Positions 36,116 to 43,796 of a DNA stretch of 64,000 nucleotides are shown one piece after another. The position numbers were made by a program, and so were the translations under genes. Location: positions 41,316 to 105,315 of the forward strand of contig CABVRZ010000012.1 of the NCBI GenBank assembly GCA_902500775.1, read 5' to 3'. The notes below the pieces were generated by a model that saw only the letters and a program-made list of their open reading frames with translations, did no database searches and had not been told where the DNA came from. This stretch comes from an uncultured Nitrospira sp. Its GTDB lineage: Bacteria; Nitrospirota; Nitrospiria; Nitrospirales; Nitrospiraceae. Within the stretch, counting starts at the first letter, position 1. Each line of letters opens with the position of its first letter.

Positions 36116-36145
36116 ATTATACGCCCGGACCGGGATCTTCAACAA
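36116..36145 (-). promoter_or_regulatory. Sigma70-type promoter for pafA
   Basis: On the minus strand TTGTTG, an 18-bp spacer and a perfect TATAAT. The predicted transcript start near 36108 leaves about 28 nt before the ATG at 36080. This gives pafA and the M23 gene a promoter separate from the mpa-dop-prcBA run. Confidence 0.6.
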
Positions 36146-36365
36146 AGGACGCCATGATGGACGGCAGAAGTTAGCAGGTTGCGGAACAACTCAATCTGAT
36201 GCCAACAAGAAAGCTGAAATATTCCACAAGAAATGGACATCACAATACCGTCAGGATACACAAAAATGCGGTTGTTTCTCACCCACCTGCTCCGTCGCGC
36301 CAAGGTGCGACCTTCACCGACCAACGCAGCACGCTCGTACCTCGTGGCAAGCGAACGACGCTTTA

Positions 36366-36405
36366 CCGTTCGACATGCTCACGGCCCTGAGCTCAGTCGA
36401 AGGGC
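36366..36405. repeat. REP-like imperfect palindrome between prcA and pafA
   Basis: The sequence (CCGTTCGACATGCTCACGG, then CCCTGAGCTCAGTCGAAGGG) reads as two arms around a short centre, the form of the common CCCTTCGACxxGCTCAGGG palindromic repeat of bacterial intergenic regions. It lies in the only large gap of the proteasome block. Confidence 0.55.
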
Positions 36406-36436
36406 GAGATACGTTTCACGCATGTGGAATCAACGC

Positions 36437-36470
36437 GAGAACGTCGCTGGCGGACTTTTTCAGCATCCTG
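36437..36470 (-). repeat. 3'-flanking repeat element, copy 1 (after prcA)
   Basis: Directly after the prcA stop the minus strand reads CAGGATGCTGAAAAAGTCCG and CCAGCGACGTTCTC. The same block follows the uvrB stop at 53229 and, in diverged form, the ybjQ stop at 62743. The shared core is 25 bp, abutting the stop codon in each case. It may be the conserved end of a MITE-like element or a 3'-UTR signal. Confidence 0.65.
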
Positions 36471-37157
36471 TTACGAGGAGAGCGCGCGTCGAATATCACT
36501 GACGGCTAGGCGACGGAACTTCCGGCCAGTCCGACTGCGGTCCAGCACCGCGACCTCCAATCCCTCTGACTGGAGCTTTTGATTGGCCGTTTGATCGAGA
36601 GCCGCCACACAGAGTCGTAAGGCTTCGTCGAGATTCGGAGCGTGGCTAGGGCTTTTCTCCTTCAGAAAACTCTGCACTGCGTCCGCCCGTCCCCCAATCA
36701 CGGCAAAGTTTTTTTCGTCAATGATGCTCCCGTCAAAGGATATCCGATAGATTTCGTTCGGATGGGTGTTCGTACCGGTCTGTACGACAAGAATTTCCAC
36801 CTCCAACGGCTTCATTTCCTGACTGAAGACAGTCCCCAGGCTTTGGGAATAGCCATTCGCCAATGACCGACCGGTGACATCTTCTCGGCTATACATGAAC
36901 CCCTTGAGATCGGCGTGTCGAATCCCTGCCTTCCGAAGATTCTCAAACTCACTGTATTTGCCGGCTCCGGCAAATGCGATGTTGTCGTAGATCTCAGAGA
37001 CTTTGTGCAGCGAGGCACTAGGATTATCGGCAGCCAGAAGGATCCCTTCGGCATACTCCATCGCAATAATCGATCGGCCCTTGGCGATCCCCTTCCTGGC
37101 GTACTCCGCCTTATCCTGCATCATCTGTTCAGGGGACACGTAGTAGGGCATGGGCAT
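36471..37157 (-). CDS. prcA: Proteasome alpha subunit PrcA
   Basis: PrcA forms the outer heptameric rings of the 20S core that gate substrate entry. The 228-residue protein starts MPMPYYVSPEQMMQDKAEYA, the classic alpha N-terminal gating helix, and continues ARKGIAKGRSIIAMEYAEG, LHKVSEIYDNIAFAGAGKYSEF-type motifs and RSLANGYSQSLGTVF. The body is typical for length. The C-terminus is basic (RFRRLAVSDIRRAL-like). The start ATG at 37157 has GGGAG upstream and lies 2 bp after prcB. Confidence 0.96.
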   Translation of the reverse strand: MPMPYYVSPEQMMQDKAEYARKGIAKGRSIIAMEYAEGILLAADNPSASLHKVSEIYDNIAFAGAGKYSEFENLRKAGIRHADLKGFMYSREDVTGRSLANGYSQSLGTVFSQEMKPLEVEILVVQTGTNTHPNEIYRISFDGSIIDEKNFAVIGGRADAVQSFLKEKSPSHAPNLDEALRLCVAALDQTANQKLQSEGLEVAVLDRSRTGRKFRRLAVSDIRRALSS

Positions 37158-37159
37158 AA

Positions 37160-37999
37160 TTACGTCTCCCGTGAACGACGCGCCGCCATCACGGCGTCAC
37201 AGACCGTCCGGAGTGTGTCCTCCGCAACATCCGTGATCCCTTGAGCGGTCACTATTTTTGCGGTGGGATAAATCCCTCGCACAAGGTCTGGGCCACCGGT
37301 CCCAACATCGTCATCCGCCGCATTGTAGAGTGCTAACACCGCGAGCTTGATCACCTCTGCCTCGGAAAGATGTCGCTGAAAGTGCTCCCGCATCGTATTG
37401 CGAGCATCTTTTCCACCAGACCCGATTGCATGATAGTCGGATTCTTCGTATCTCCCGCCCGTGATATCATACTTAAAAATGCGTCCTTCGCCGCGTTTCA
37501 GGTCATACCCGACGTAGAGGGGCATCACGACTAATCCCTGGAACACCATGGGCAAGTTCGCCTTCACCATCTGGCCAAGCTTATTGGCCTTCCCTTCGCA
37601 TGAAAGCGGCATACCTTCCAATTTTTCGTAATGCTCCAACTCGGTCTGGAAGAGCTTGGCCATCTCGATACAGGGACCGGCCGCCCCCGCGATCGCCATC
37701 GCCGACCACTCATCGATCTTGAATACCTTCTCAATCCGGCGATCCGCGATCTGAAATCCTTCCGTCGCGCGGCGGTCCCCGGCAATGATCACTCCCTGCT
37801 GATACTTGATCGCCAACACAGTCGTCGCAGTGGGCACCGTCACGGTACCGGCGGTTCGTGCCTGATCAGAATTCGGGGCAAGCCCTGCGGCTCCGAGCGT
37901 CAGGGCCGGATAATATTGGGACAGGAACTCCACAAAACTGGAACCATCGTGGTCGGGGAGGTGGGGTAACTTCATCGTTGTATCAAAACCATTCGTCAC
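37160..37999 (-). CDS. prcB: Proteasome beta subunit PrcB
   Basis: PrcB carries the catalytic N-terminal Thr of the inner rings. The 279-residue precursor has a 58-residue propeptide ending in VPTA and then TTVLAIKYQQGVIIAGDRRA; Thr59 is the expected nucleophile after self-cleavage. The usual Gly before the catalytic Thr is Ala here. Lys and Asp partners (IKYQ and AGDRR) and the GSGGKDAR motif are present. The GTG start at 37999 overlaps the dop stop (GTGA), which ties the genes tightly together and leaves no room for a tag gene. Confidence 0.95.
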   Translation of the reverse strand: MTNGFDTTMKLPHLPDHDGSSFVEFLSQYYPALTLGAAGLAPNSDQARTAGTVTVPTATTVLAIKYQQGVIIAGDRRATEGFQIADRRIEKVFKIDEWSAMAIAGAAGPCIEMAKLFQTELEHYEKLEGMPLSCEGKANKLGQMVKANLPMVFQGLVVMPLYVGYDLKRGEGRIFKYDITGGRYEESDYHAIGSGGKDARNTMREHFQRHLSEAEVIKLAVLALYNAADDDVGTGGPDLVRGIYPTAKIVTAQGITDVAEDTLRTVCDAVMAARRSRET

Positions 38000-39498
38000 A
38001 CCTTGAGCTTTTCGAGCAGCGCCTCAACCGAATCAACGGAATCGAGCAACGCCCCGGTCAAGGTTTGCGTCCCACGATGAGGATCCATCAAAGGAACTTT
38101 CTTGATCGTGGTATCACCCGCATCGAACAAAACCGACGTCCAGCTGGCACCATACAGCGACTTCGCAAACTTACTGACACAGCGTCCACGGAAATAGGCT
38201 CGCGTACCCATTGGTGGATGGAATTCAGCCCGCTGGATTTCTTCCTCGTCGACAATCCGTTCGATCAACTGACTCCGCTCCAACGTGTAGAAGAGCCCCT
38301 TTTCAGGACGAACGTCATGGTATTGAAGATCCATCAACTTCACGCGAGGGTCATCCCATCCACAGCCTTTTCGCTCCATGTAGGACTCGATCAAGTGTCG
38401 CTTCGCTACCCAATCTAATGACTGGACTAACAAACGCGGATCCTGCTCGAGTTTATTCAGAACCTCCTCCCAACGGAGCAACACGTCATGGATGACGGGG
38501 CCATGTGCCTGCGAGGCGTAAAATACCTTGGCCGCATTCAGGTAGGCTCGTTGAACCGCCAGCGCCGTGGTGGGTCGTCCACCGATCAACTTCACCGTCT
38601 GCTTCACTTCTAAATCGCGCGACACCTGCTTGAACACTCGAACCGGCTCATCGAGTTCAAGTTGCGGCAGATCTGCACCAGCTTCCAACAAATGCAGCAC
38701 AATGTCCAAGGTCCCTACCTTGAGATAGGTAGACAATTCCGCCATGTTGGCGTCGCCCGTGATCACATGCAACCTGCGAAATCTCGCCGCATCCGCATGC
38801 GGTTCGTCTCGCGTGTTGATGATCGGCCGCTTGACCATCGTATTGAGATCCATGAGACATTCAAAAAAGTCTGCGCGCTGAGAGATCTGATACTCCGTTG
38901 GACTAGTCTGATTCTCAGCCCCGACTTTTCCCGCCCCGGCAAAGATCGGCCTGGTTACCATAAACGGTGTCAACGTCCGTGCAATCTTGTCGAACGACAC
39001 GGTCCTGGCAACCAAGTAATTCTCATGGTATCCGTAACTGTTGCCTTTGCCGTCAGAGTTATTCTTATAGAGCGTATACGTCTCGAATCCTCTCGCGCGG
39101 GCCATGGTCTGCAGGCATGACGCCAAAATGCGCTCCCCCACCCGTTCAAAAGCCACGACTTCTCGAGCGTGCGAACACTCGGGAGTCGAGTACTCAGGGT
39201 GAGCCCCATCGACATATAGCCGTCCGCCGTTCGCTAACACCTTGTTGAGCTGGCGGTTATAGTCCGGGTTCGGACGCTCGCGCTCACCGTCGACCTCAAA
39301 CCCACGCGCATCGACAAGTGGGTTCTCGTTTTCGTAGTCCCAGATCGCCGTTGGAGCTGGTAGGTTGGGATAGTGCCCGATGACGGCGAAGGATCCGGAA
39401 ACCGGGTCCATCGCCGAGGCATCTCTCGACGCAATCCCGAACTCAGTTTCCGTACCAAGCACCCGGGCGGCCTTCATGAGAGTCTGTTCCTTCATCAT
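37996..39498 (-). CDS. dop: Deamidase/depupylase Dop
   Basis: Dop removes the tag from conjugates and, where needed, deamidates its C-terminal Gln. The chosen start (ATG 39498) gives 500 residues beginning MMKEQTLMKAARVLGTETEF. It has the long Dop-specific insertion IWDYENENPLVDARGFEVDG absent from PafA. Further motifs are RLYVDGAHPEYSTPECS with the catalytic Asp97, YKNNSDGKGNSYGYHENYL and RPIINTRDEPHADAARFRRL. The longer upstream frame overlaps mpa and is rejected. It begins 4 bp after the mpa stop. Confidence 0.95.
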   Translation of the reverse strand: MMKEQTLMKAARVLGTETEFGIASRDASAMDPVSGSFAVIGHYPNLPAPTAIWDYENENPLVDARGFEVDGERERPNPDYNRQLNKVLANGGRLYVDGAHPEYSTPECSHAREVVAFERVGERILASCLQTMARARGFETYTLYKNNSDGKGNSYGYHENYLVARTVSFDKIARTLTPFMVTRPIFAGAGKVGAENQTSPTEYQISQRADFFECLMDLNTMVKRPIINTRDEPHADAARFRRLHVITGDANMAELSTYLKVGTLDIVLHLLEAGADLPQLELDEPVRVFKQVSRDLEVKQTVKLIGGRPTTALAVQRAYLNAAKVFYASQAHGPVIHDVLLRWEEVLNKLEQDPRLLVQSLDWVAKRHLIESYMERKGCGWDDPRVKLMDLQYHDVRPEKGLFYTLERSQLIERIVDEEEIQRAEFHPPMGTRAYFRGRCVSKFAKSLYGASWTSVLFDAGDTTIKKVPLMDPHRGTQTLTGALLDSVDSVEALLEKLKV

Positions 39499-39502
39499 GT
39501 CT

Positions 39503-41272
39503 CTAGAGATAGTGGCCGGTACTGATGGTTTCAATCTGCCGATGTTCCGTCGGTCCACCGCTGATGGTTCGAAGATGGATGATCTTCTCCCCCTTCTTGC
39601 CGGCGACCTTGGCCCAATCGTCCGGATTGGTCGTGTTGGGAAGATCTTCGTGCTCTTTGAACTCTTCACGGATGGCACGGATCAGGTCATCCGAGCGCAA
39701 ACCGGTTCCCTCGTTCGCGATCACCCGCTTCACGGCGAACTTTTTCGCCCGCGACACGATCCCTTCAATCAATGCGCCACTGGCGAAGTCCTTGAAGTAC
39801 AGGACTTCTTTTTCGCCGTTGGCATAGGTCACTTCGATGAATTTATTTTCTTCGCTGGCCGCATACATGGCCTCGACAGTCATCGCGGTTAAGCGTTCGA
39901 CGAGCGCGTGTCGATCCCCTCCATGACGCGCGACATCTTCTTCGGCGAACGGAAGATCCGTCGAGATATACTTCGAGAAAATGTCCCGTGCCGCATCAGC
40001 ATCCGGACGCCCCACCTTCACTTTGACGTCCAATCGTCCGGCACGCAGCACGGCCGGATCGATCAGATCCTGACGATTACTCGCTCCAATGACGATGACA
40101 TTGCGCAATCGTTCTACGCCGTCAATCTCGGAGAGAAATTGAGGAACGATCGTTGATTCAATGTCCGAAGACACGCCGGTCCCACGGGTTCGGAAGAGCG
40201 CATCCATCTCATCAAAAAAGACGATCACTGGGTGCCCGTCCTCGGCTCGCTCCTTAGCCTTCTTGAACACCTCGCGGACCTGACGCTCCGACTCGCCGAC
40301 GTATTTATTGAGGAGTTCAGGGCCTTTGACGTGAAGGAAGTAACTTCGGATCTCTTTTCCAGATCGATCACCAAGTTTTTTGGCGATCGAGTTGGCCACC
40401 GCCTTGGCGATCAGAGTCTTCCCGCAACCAGGTGGTCCATAGAGCAGAACCCCCTTGGGCGCACTGAGTTTATACTCTGCAAAGACATGAGGATGGAGAA
40501 ATGGAAGTTCGACAGCATCGCGAACCTGCTCCAACTCTTTTTGAAGGCCACCGATATGTGCATAGTCGACATCTGGGACTTCTTCCAAGATCAACTCTTC
40601 CGCTTCAGACTTGGGCAGCTTTTCGATCACATAGCCAGAACGAGCATCGTAGAGCAGATGGTCCCCCACACTCAGCCGCTCAGCCAACAACGGATCGCCA
40701 AGGTCGGCCACCTTCTCTTCGTCGAAATGGAGCGTCACCAATGCCCGGCCCCCCTCCAACACATCCTTGAGTCGAACGACTTCGCCTTGGCTGTCGAATC
40801 CCTTGACCTCGATCACATTGAGGGCTTCATTCAGCACAACCTCTCGTCCCTTCCGTAGCTCAGTCCGCTTGATCGATGGATGAAGGCTCACCTTCATTTT
40901 CCGCCCTGACACATACACATTGCCTGTTCCATCCTCATTTAGGCTGGAGAAGATGGCGTAGCTCGACGGAGGCGCCGTCAGCTTTACCACCTCAGCCCGT
41001 AGGGTCTCGATCTGAGCTTTGGCGTCTTGTAGCGTCGCCACAAGTTTTTCGTTCTGTTGGGTCGCCTGGTCGAGTTGGTAGCGAGATTGATACAGCCGAC
41101 GGATTTCCTCTTCCATCGACTGAATTTGAACGCGAAGTTTGTCGAGCTCCCGAGCCTGTTCACTGTTCTTGTGAATCATCTCCCCCTCCCCCTCAGACAA
41201 CCGCTTTGTGATCTTCTTGACAGAATCTCGGAGGGACCGGAGCCGGTTTGGCTGACTCTTGCTATCCGCCAT
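39503..41272 (-). CDS. mpa: Proteasome-associated AAA+ ATPase Mpa/ARC
   Basis: The hexameric unfoldase recognises tagged substrates and feeds them to the 20S core. The 589-residue protein has an N-terminal coiled coil (about 25-95: ARELDKLRVQIQSMEEEIRRL), tandem OB domains (about 100-225) and an AAA+ domain with Walker A LYGPPGCGKTLIAKAVAN, Walker B VIVFFDEMDAL and arginine-finger region VLRAGRLDVKV. The C-terminus GHYL has the penultimate Tyr that docks into the alpha ring. ATG at 41272 was chosen because the 41344 frame start lies within the promoter. It heads the mpa-dop-prcB-prcA operon. Confidence 0.95.
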   Translation of the reverse strand: MADSKSQPNRLRSLRDSVKKITKRLSEGEGEMIHKNSEQARELDKLRVQIQSMEEEIRRLYQSRYQLDQATQQNEKLVATLQDAKAQIETLRAEVVKLTAPPSSYAIFSSLNEDGTGNVYVSGRKMKVSLHPSIKRTELRKGREVVLNEALNVIEVKGFDSQGEVVRLKDVLEGGRALVTLHFDEEKVADLGDPLLAERLSVGDHLLYDARSGYVIEKLPKSEAEELILEEVPDVDYAHIGGLQKELEQVRDAVELPFLHPHVFAEYKLSAPKGVLLYGPPGCGKTLIAKAVANSIAKKLGDRSGKEIRSYFLHVKGPELLNKYVGESERQVREVFKKAKERAEDGHPVIVFFDEMDALFRTRGTGVSSDIESTIVPQFLSEIDGVERLRNVIVIGASNRQDLIDPAVLRAGRLDVKVKVGRPDADAARDIFSKYISTDLPFAEEDVARHGGDRHALVERLTAMTVEAMYAASEENKFIEVTYANGEKEVLYFKDFASGALIEGIVSRAKKFAVKRVIANEGTGLRSDDLIRAIREEFKEHEDLPNTTNPDDWAKVAGKKGEKIIHLRTISGGPTEHRQIETISTGHYL

Positions 41273-41334
41273 AGTGAGACTATACGACCAGCTCGAAATA
41301 TCGAGCCTAAGCGAGAGTACGTTTGGTGTAAGGG

Positions 41335-41363
41335 ATTCTAACACCCGACCTAGGGGTGGTCAA
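41335..41363 (-). promoter_or_regulatory. Sigma70-type promoter for mpa operon
   Basis: TTGACC, a 17-bp spacer and TAGAAT on the minus strand, ending about 56 nt before the mpa ATG. It overlaps the short gap after thiE, so the proteasome genes can be expressed without the thi genes. Confidence 0.6.
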
Positions 41364-41413
41364 CTCCAACGGACGATCTGATGCACGACAAACCTACACT
41401 CCGTGCCATCCCG

Positions 41414-42040
41414 TCACGCCTGCAACGCGTGAATGAACTCTCGAACCGCTGCACCGATATCATCACGCGTCAACAATGCTCCGATCACCGCGACTCCGTG
41501 AGCACCAGCTCGGCGAACGTCTTGCACTCGTTCGCACGTAATGCCTCCGATGGCAAACACCGGGATGGAGGATCGACGGCACACTTCGGTCAGCAACCGA
41601 AGTCCAAGCGGAGGCCCGAACGATCGTTTGGATGGTGTGTCAAAGATGGGGCCAAACACGACATAATCCGCACCGCTCTGATTCGCCCGCTGGACCTCGT
41701 CGACAGAGTGCGTGGAGATCCCAACCAATCGCCGTGGTCCGATCAACGTACGAACTGGATATGTCGGTAGACTGTCGGATCGAAGATGCACCCCGTCCAG
41801 ATCGAGCGCCATCATGAGATCCACGCGATCGTTGACGATCAGAGGAACAGCTCGTGGTGTCAGGATCAACTGGATTTCCTGTAACAGTGGCAGGAGTTCG
41901 CCAGTTGGAAGATCTCGCTCGCGCAGTTGAATCGCCGGTAACCCAGCGTTGACGGCTTCTCGAATAAGAGTGGGGAGGGATCGACCGCCTGTCTGAGTCC
42001 TATCAGTAACGAGCAGCAGACGAAAGTTAGCGGCTGGCAT
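41414..42040 (-). CDS. thiE: Thiamine-phosphate synthase ThiE
   Basis: ThiE couples HMP-PP and thiazole phosphate to thiamine phosphate. The 208-residue TIM-barrel protein shows LPAIQLRERDLPTGEL, PLIVNDRVDLMMALDLDGVHL, LVGISTHSVDEVQRA, DYVVFGPIFDTPSK, PVFAIGGITCERV and GVAVIGALL, all conserved. It follows thiG by 98 bp and lies upstream of mpa. The start ATG 42040 gives a normal length. Confidence 0.95.
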   Translation of the reverse strand: MPAANFRLLLVTDRTQTGGRSLPTLIREAVNAGLPAIQLRERDLPTGELLPLLQEIQLILTPRAVPLIVNDRVDLMMALDLDGVHLRSDSLPTYPVRTLIGPRRLVGISTHSVDEVQRANQSGADYVVFGPIFDTPSKRSFGPPLGLRLLTEVCRRSSIPVFAIGGITCERVQDVRRAGAHGVAVIGALLTRDDIGAAVREFIHALQA

Positions 42041-42138
42041 GTCGAACGCACGTGAAAGGTAAGAAGTGAGGTGTGAGCGGTGTGACGAAAACTTCTTTTC
42101 CCGATCCTTTACGCTTCACGTTTCACCCCTTACTCACT

Positions 42139-42912
42139 TTAGAGCATGCCTTCGATTGGACTGCTGGCCGTTGCGTAGAGTTTCCGGGGAATACGACCGG
42201 CCTTATAGGCTAAACGACCGGCGTGCACGGCATACTTCATCGCTTCTGCCATTGCGAGAGGATCCTGCGCACCAGCAATCGCGGTATTCATCAGGACGGC
42301 ATCAGCACCATACTCCATCGCGAGCGCCGCATCGGATGCCGTGCCAACACCGGCATCGACAATGATCGGAACTTTTACCGTTTCCATGATGATTTTCAGA
42401 TTATAGGGATTACGAATCCCAAGCCCTGACCCAATCGGTGCCGCTAGGGGCATGACCGCTGGGCACCCGATATCCACGAGCTTCTTCGCGACGATGGGAT
42501 CGTCATTGGTGTAGGGAAGGACAATGAACCCCTCTTTAATCAAGATCTTGGCGGCTTCGATCAAGCCGGCCGTATCCGGAAACAGGGTCTTCTCATCCCC
42601 GAGCACCTCCAACTTCACCAGGTCTGATACCCCGGCCGCACGAGCCAATCGCGAGTATCTCACGGCATCTTCCACAGTGTAGCAACCAGCCGTATTGGGG
42701 AGAATCGTGTACTTCTTCGGGTCGATATAATCGAGCAGATTGTCCTTCGATCGATCGGTGATATTCACGCGACGGACCGCGACTGTCACGACATCAGCGC
42801 CCGACAGTTCAATGGCCTTTTTCGTCTCGGCAAAATCCTTATATTTCCCCGTCCCGACCCATAGTCGGGACTTGAACTCACGCCCTGCAATAATCAGTCG
42901 ATCGTCCGTCAT
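42139..42912 (-). CDS. thiG: Thiazole synthase ThiG
   Basis: ThiG builds the thiazole ring using ThiS thiocarboxylate, a deoxyxylulose phosphate and a glycine-derived imine. The 257-residue TIM barrel has [75 protein letters not shown] (Schiff-base Lys), [27 protein letters not shown] and [20 protein letters not shown]. It lies 9 bp after thiS. No thiH, thiO or thiF is seen in the window, so the source of the imine is not shown here. Confidence 0.96.
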   Translation of the reverse strand: MTDDRLIIAGREFKSRLWVGTGKYKDFAETKKAIELSGADVVTVAVRRVNITDRSKDNLLDYIDPKKYTILPNTAGCYTVEDAVRYSRLARAAGVSDLVKLEVLGDEKTLFPDTAGLIEAAKILIKEGFIVLPYTNDDPIVAKKLVDIGCPAVMPLAAPIGSGLGIRNPYNLKIIMETVKVPIIVDAGVGTASDAALAMEYGADAVLMNTAIAGAQDPLAMAEAMKYAVHAGRLAYKAGRIPRKLYATASSPIEGML

Positions 42913-42921
42913 GCTATCCTC

Positions 42922-43140
42922 TCAAAATGATCCACCCCCGATGAAACTCATGATCTCGACCCGATCTCCGTCCTTGACCTGGCGCTGACCAAAAGCCGCA
43001 CGATCCAGAATTTCAAGGTTCAGTTCCACGGCCACCCGTTCGGTCTTGATGTCCAATTCGGTCAATAACTCCGCGACCGTTGCACCACTGCGCCAGGTCT
43101 TTGCTTCGCCGTTCACATGGATTTCAATGGCATTCTGCAT
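42922..43140 (-). CDS. thiS: Sulfur carrier protein ThiS with extra residues after the diglycine
   Basis: The 72-residue ubiquitin-like carrier begins MQNAIEIHVNGEAKTWRSGA, with TVAELLTELDI and VAVELNLEILDRAAF, and ends IMSFIGGGSF. ThiS normally ends in GG, which is adenylated and turned into a thiocarboxylate, so the trailing Ser-Phe would have to be removed. ATG at 43140 is preferred because AGGA lies 8 nt upstream; ATG 43149 has no ribosome site. It is the first gene of thiS-thiG-thiE. Confidence 0.93.
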   Translation of the reverse strand: MQNAIEIHVNGEAKTWRSGATVAELLTELDIKTERVAVELNLEILDRAAFGQRQVKDGDRVEIMSFIGGGSF

Positions 43141-43147
43141 GCTTGTC

Positions 43148-43177
43148 ATCCTAGGGGACAGGAATTCACCTTGTCAA
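43148..43177 (-). promoter_or_regulatory. Sigma70-type promoter for thiS-thiG-thiE
   Basis: TTGACA (perfect), an 18-bp spacer and TAGGAT on the minus strand. The -10 box ends only 7 nt before the ATG at 43140, so the transcript would have almost no leader. There is also no room for a TPP riboswitch. Confidence 0.55.
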
Positions 43178-43237
43178 CAAATGAGCCTTGCGCAGACAGT
43201 AGTGGAAATCGCACAATAGTCTGTGAAGAGCTTACCC

Positions 43238-43708
43238 ATGATAGACAACAATCAGCGTCTCGCGACTCTCTTCCGTTCGATGGCTGACCTCCTGTCGGCT
43301 CAGCGAGCGAACCCCTATCGCGTGCGGGCCTATCGACGTGCTGCCGATGCATTGCTTGCTCTCGAGGAAGACGTGGCAGGGGTCGCACAGCGCCAGGCGC
43401 TTGAAGAGATTGACGGGATCGGCACGGACTTGGCCAAAAAGATCAAAGAGTTTCTTGAGACTGGAACGCTCCGTGCCTATGAAGAACTGAAGGCCCCGCT
43501 CCCTGCGGAGGTGAAGAATTGGGCCACGCTTCCAGGGCTATCGGATTCACTCGTCTCGTACTTGTACTTCCGACTGAGTATCAAGACATTGCCTGATCTG
43601 GCTCAACTCATCCAATCTCACTTACTTCGAACCCTTCCGAGCTTCTCAGGATCAGAGGAGATGTTGTTACAGGCAGTCCAACAACGGATCCAACATCACG
43701 ATCCCTAG
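43238..43708 (+). CDS. Helix-hairpin-helix protein related to the N-terminal domain of family X polymerases
   Basis: The 156-residue protein begins MIDNNQRLATLFRSMADLLS and continues ANPYRVRAYRRAADALLALE, ALEEIDGIGTDLAKKIKEFL. This is the 8-kDa/HhH domain of PolX-type polymerases and related repair proteins, here without a polymerase or PHP domain. A second, weaker HhH-like segment follows (WATLPGLSDSLVSYLYF). It probably binds DNA. It is divergent from thiS and ends just before a terminator. Confidence 0.8.
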   Translation: MIDNNQRLATLFRSMADLLSAQRANPYRVRAYRRAADALLALEEDVAGVAQRQALEEIDGIGTDLAKKIKEFLETGTLRAYEELKAPLPAEVKNWATLPGLSDSLVSYLYFRLSIKTLPDLAQLIQSHLLRTLPSFSGSEEMLLQAVQQRIQHHDP

Positions 43709-43749
43709 CAGGTTCGCACCAAGTAAAGAATCTTGATTCACTTCACCTG

Positions 43750-43784
43750 CCCCTCAGCCTCATAGAGGTTGAGGGGTCCTTTTA
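43750..43784 (+). terminator. Rho-independent terminator after the HhH gene
   Basis: Hairpin arms CCCCTCAGCCTC and GAGGTTGAGGGG around a short ATA loop, then CCTTTTA. It lies 42 bp after the HhH stop and just before the convergent ctpA stop. Confidence 0.7.
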
Positions 43785-43796
43785 CTACCACCCCTA

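Noticed and set aside
36081..36470. Possible UBact/Pup gene hidden in the gap
   Set aside because: Reading the minus strand gave a chance DAEKVRQRR-like string from the repeat and no tag-like protein with a start and an R-x-G-E end.
36072..36509. Long plus-strand open frame across the prcA-pafA gap
   Set aside because: It overlaps the ends of both genes, has no family motif and runs through repeat DNA.
39499..39678. N-terminal extension of dop
   Set aside because: It overlaps the mpa C-terminus. The family N-terminus begins at the ATG near 39498.
43141..43237. TPP riboswitch ahead of thiS
   Set aside because: The space is too short and no conserved riboswitch core was seen.
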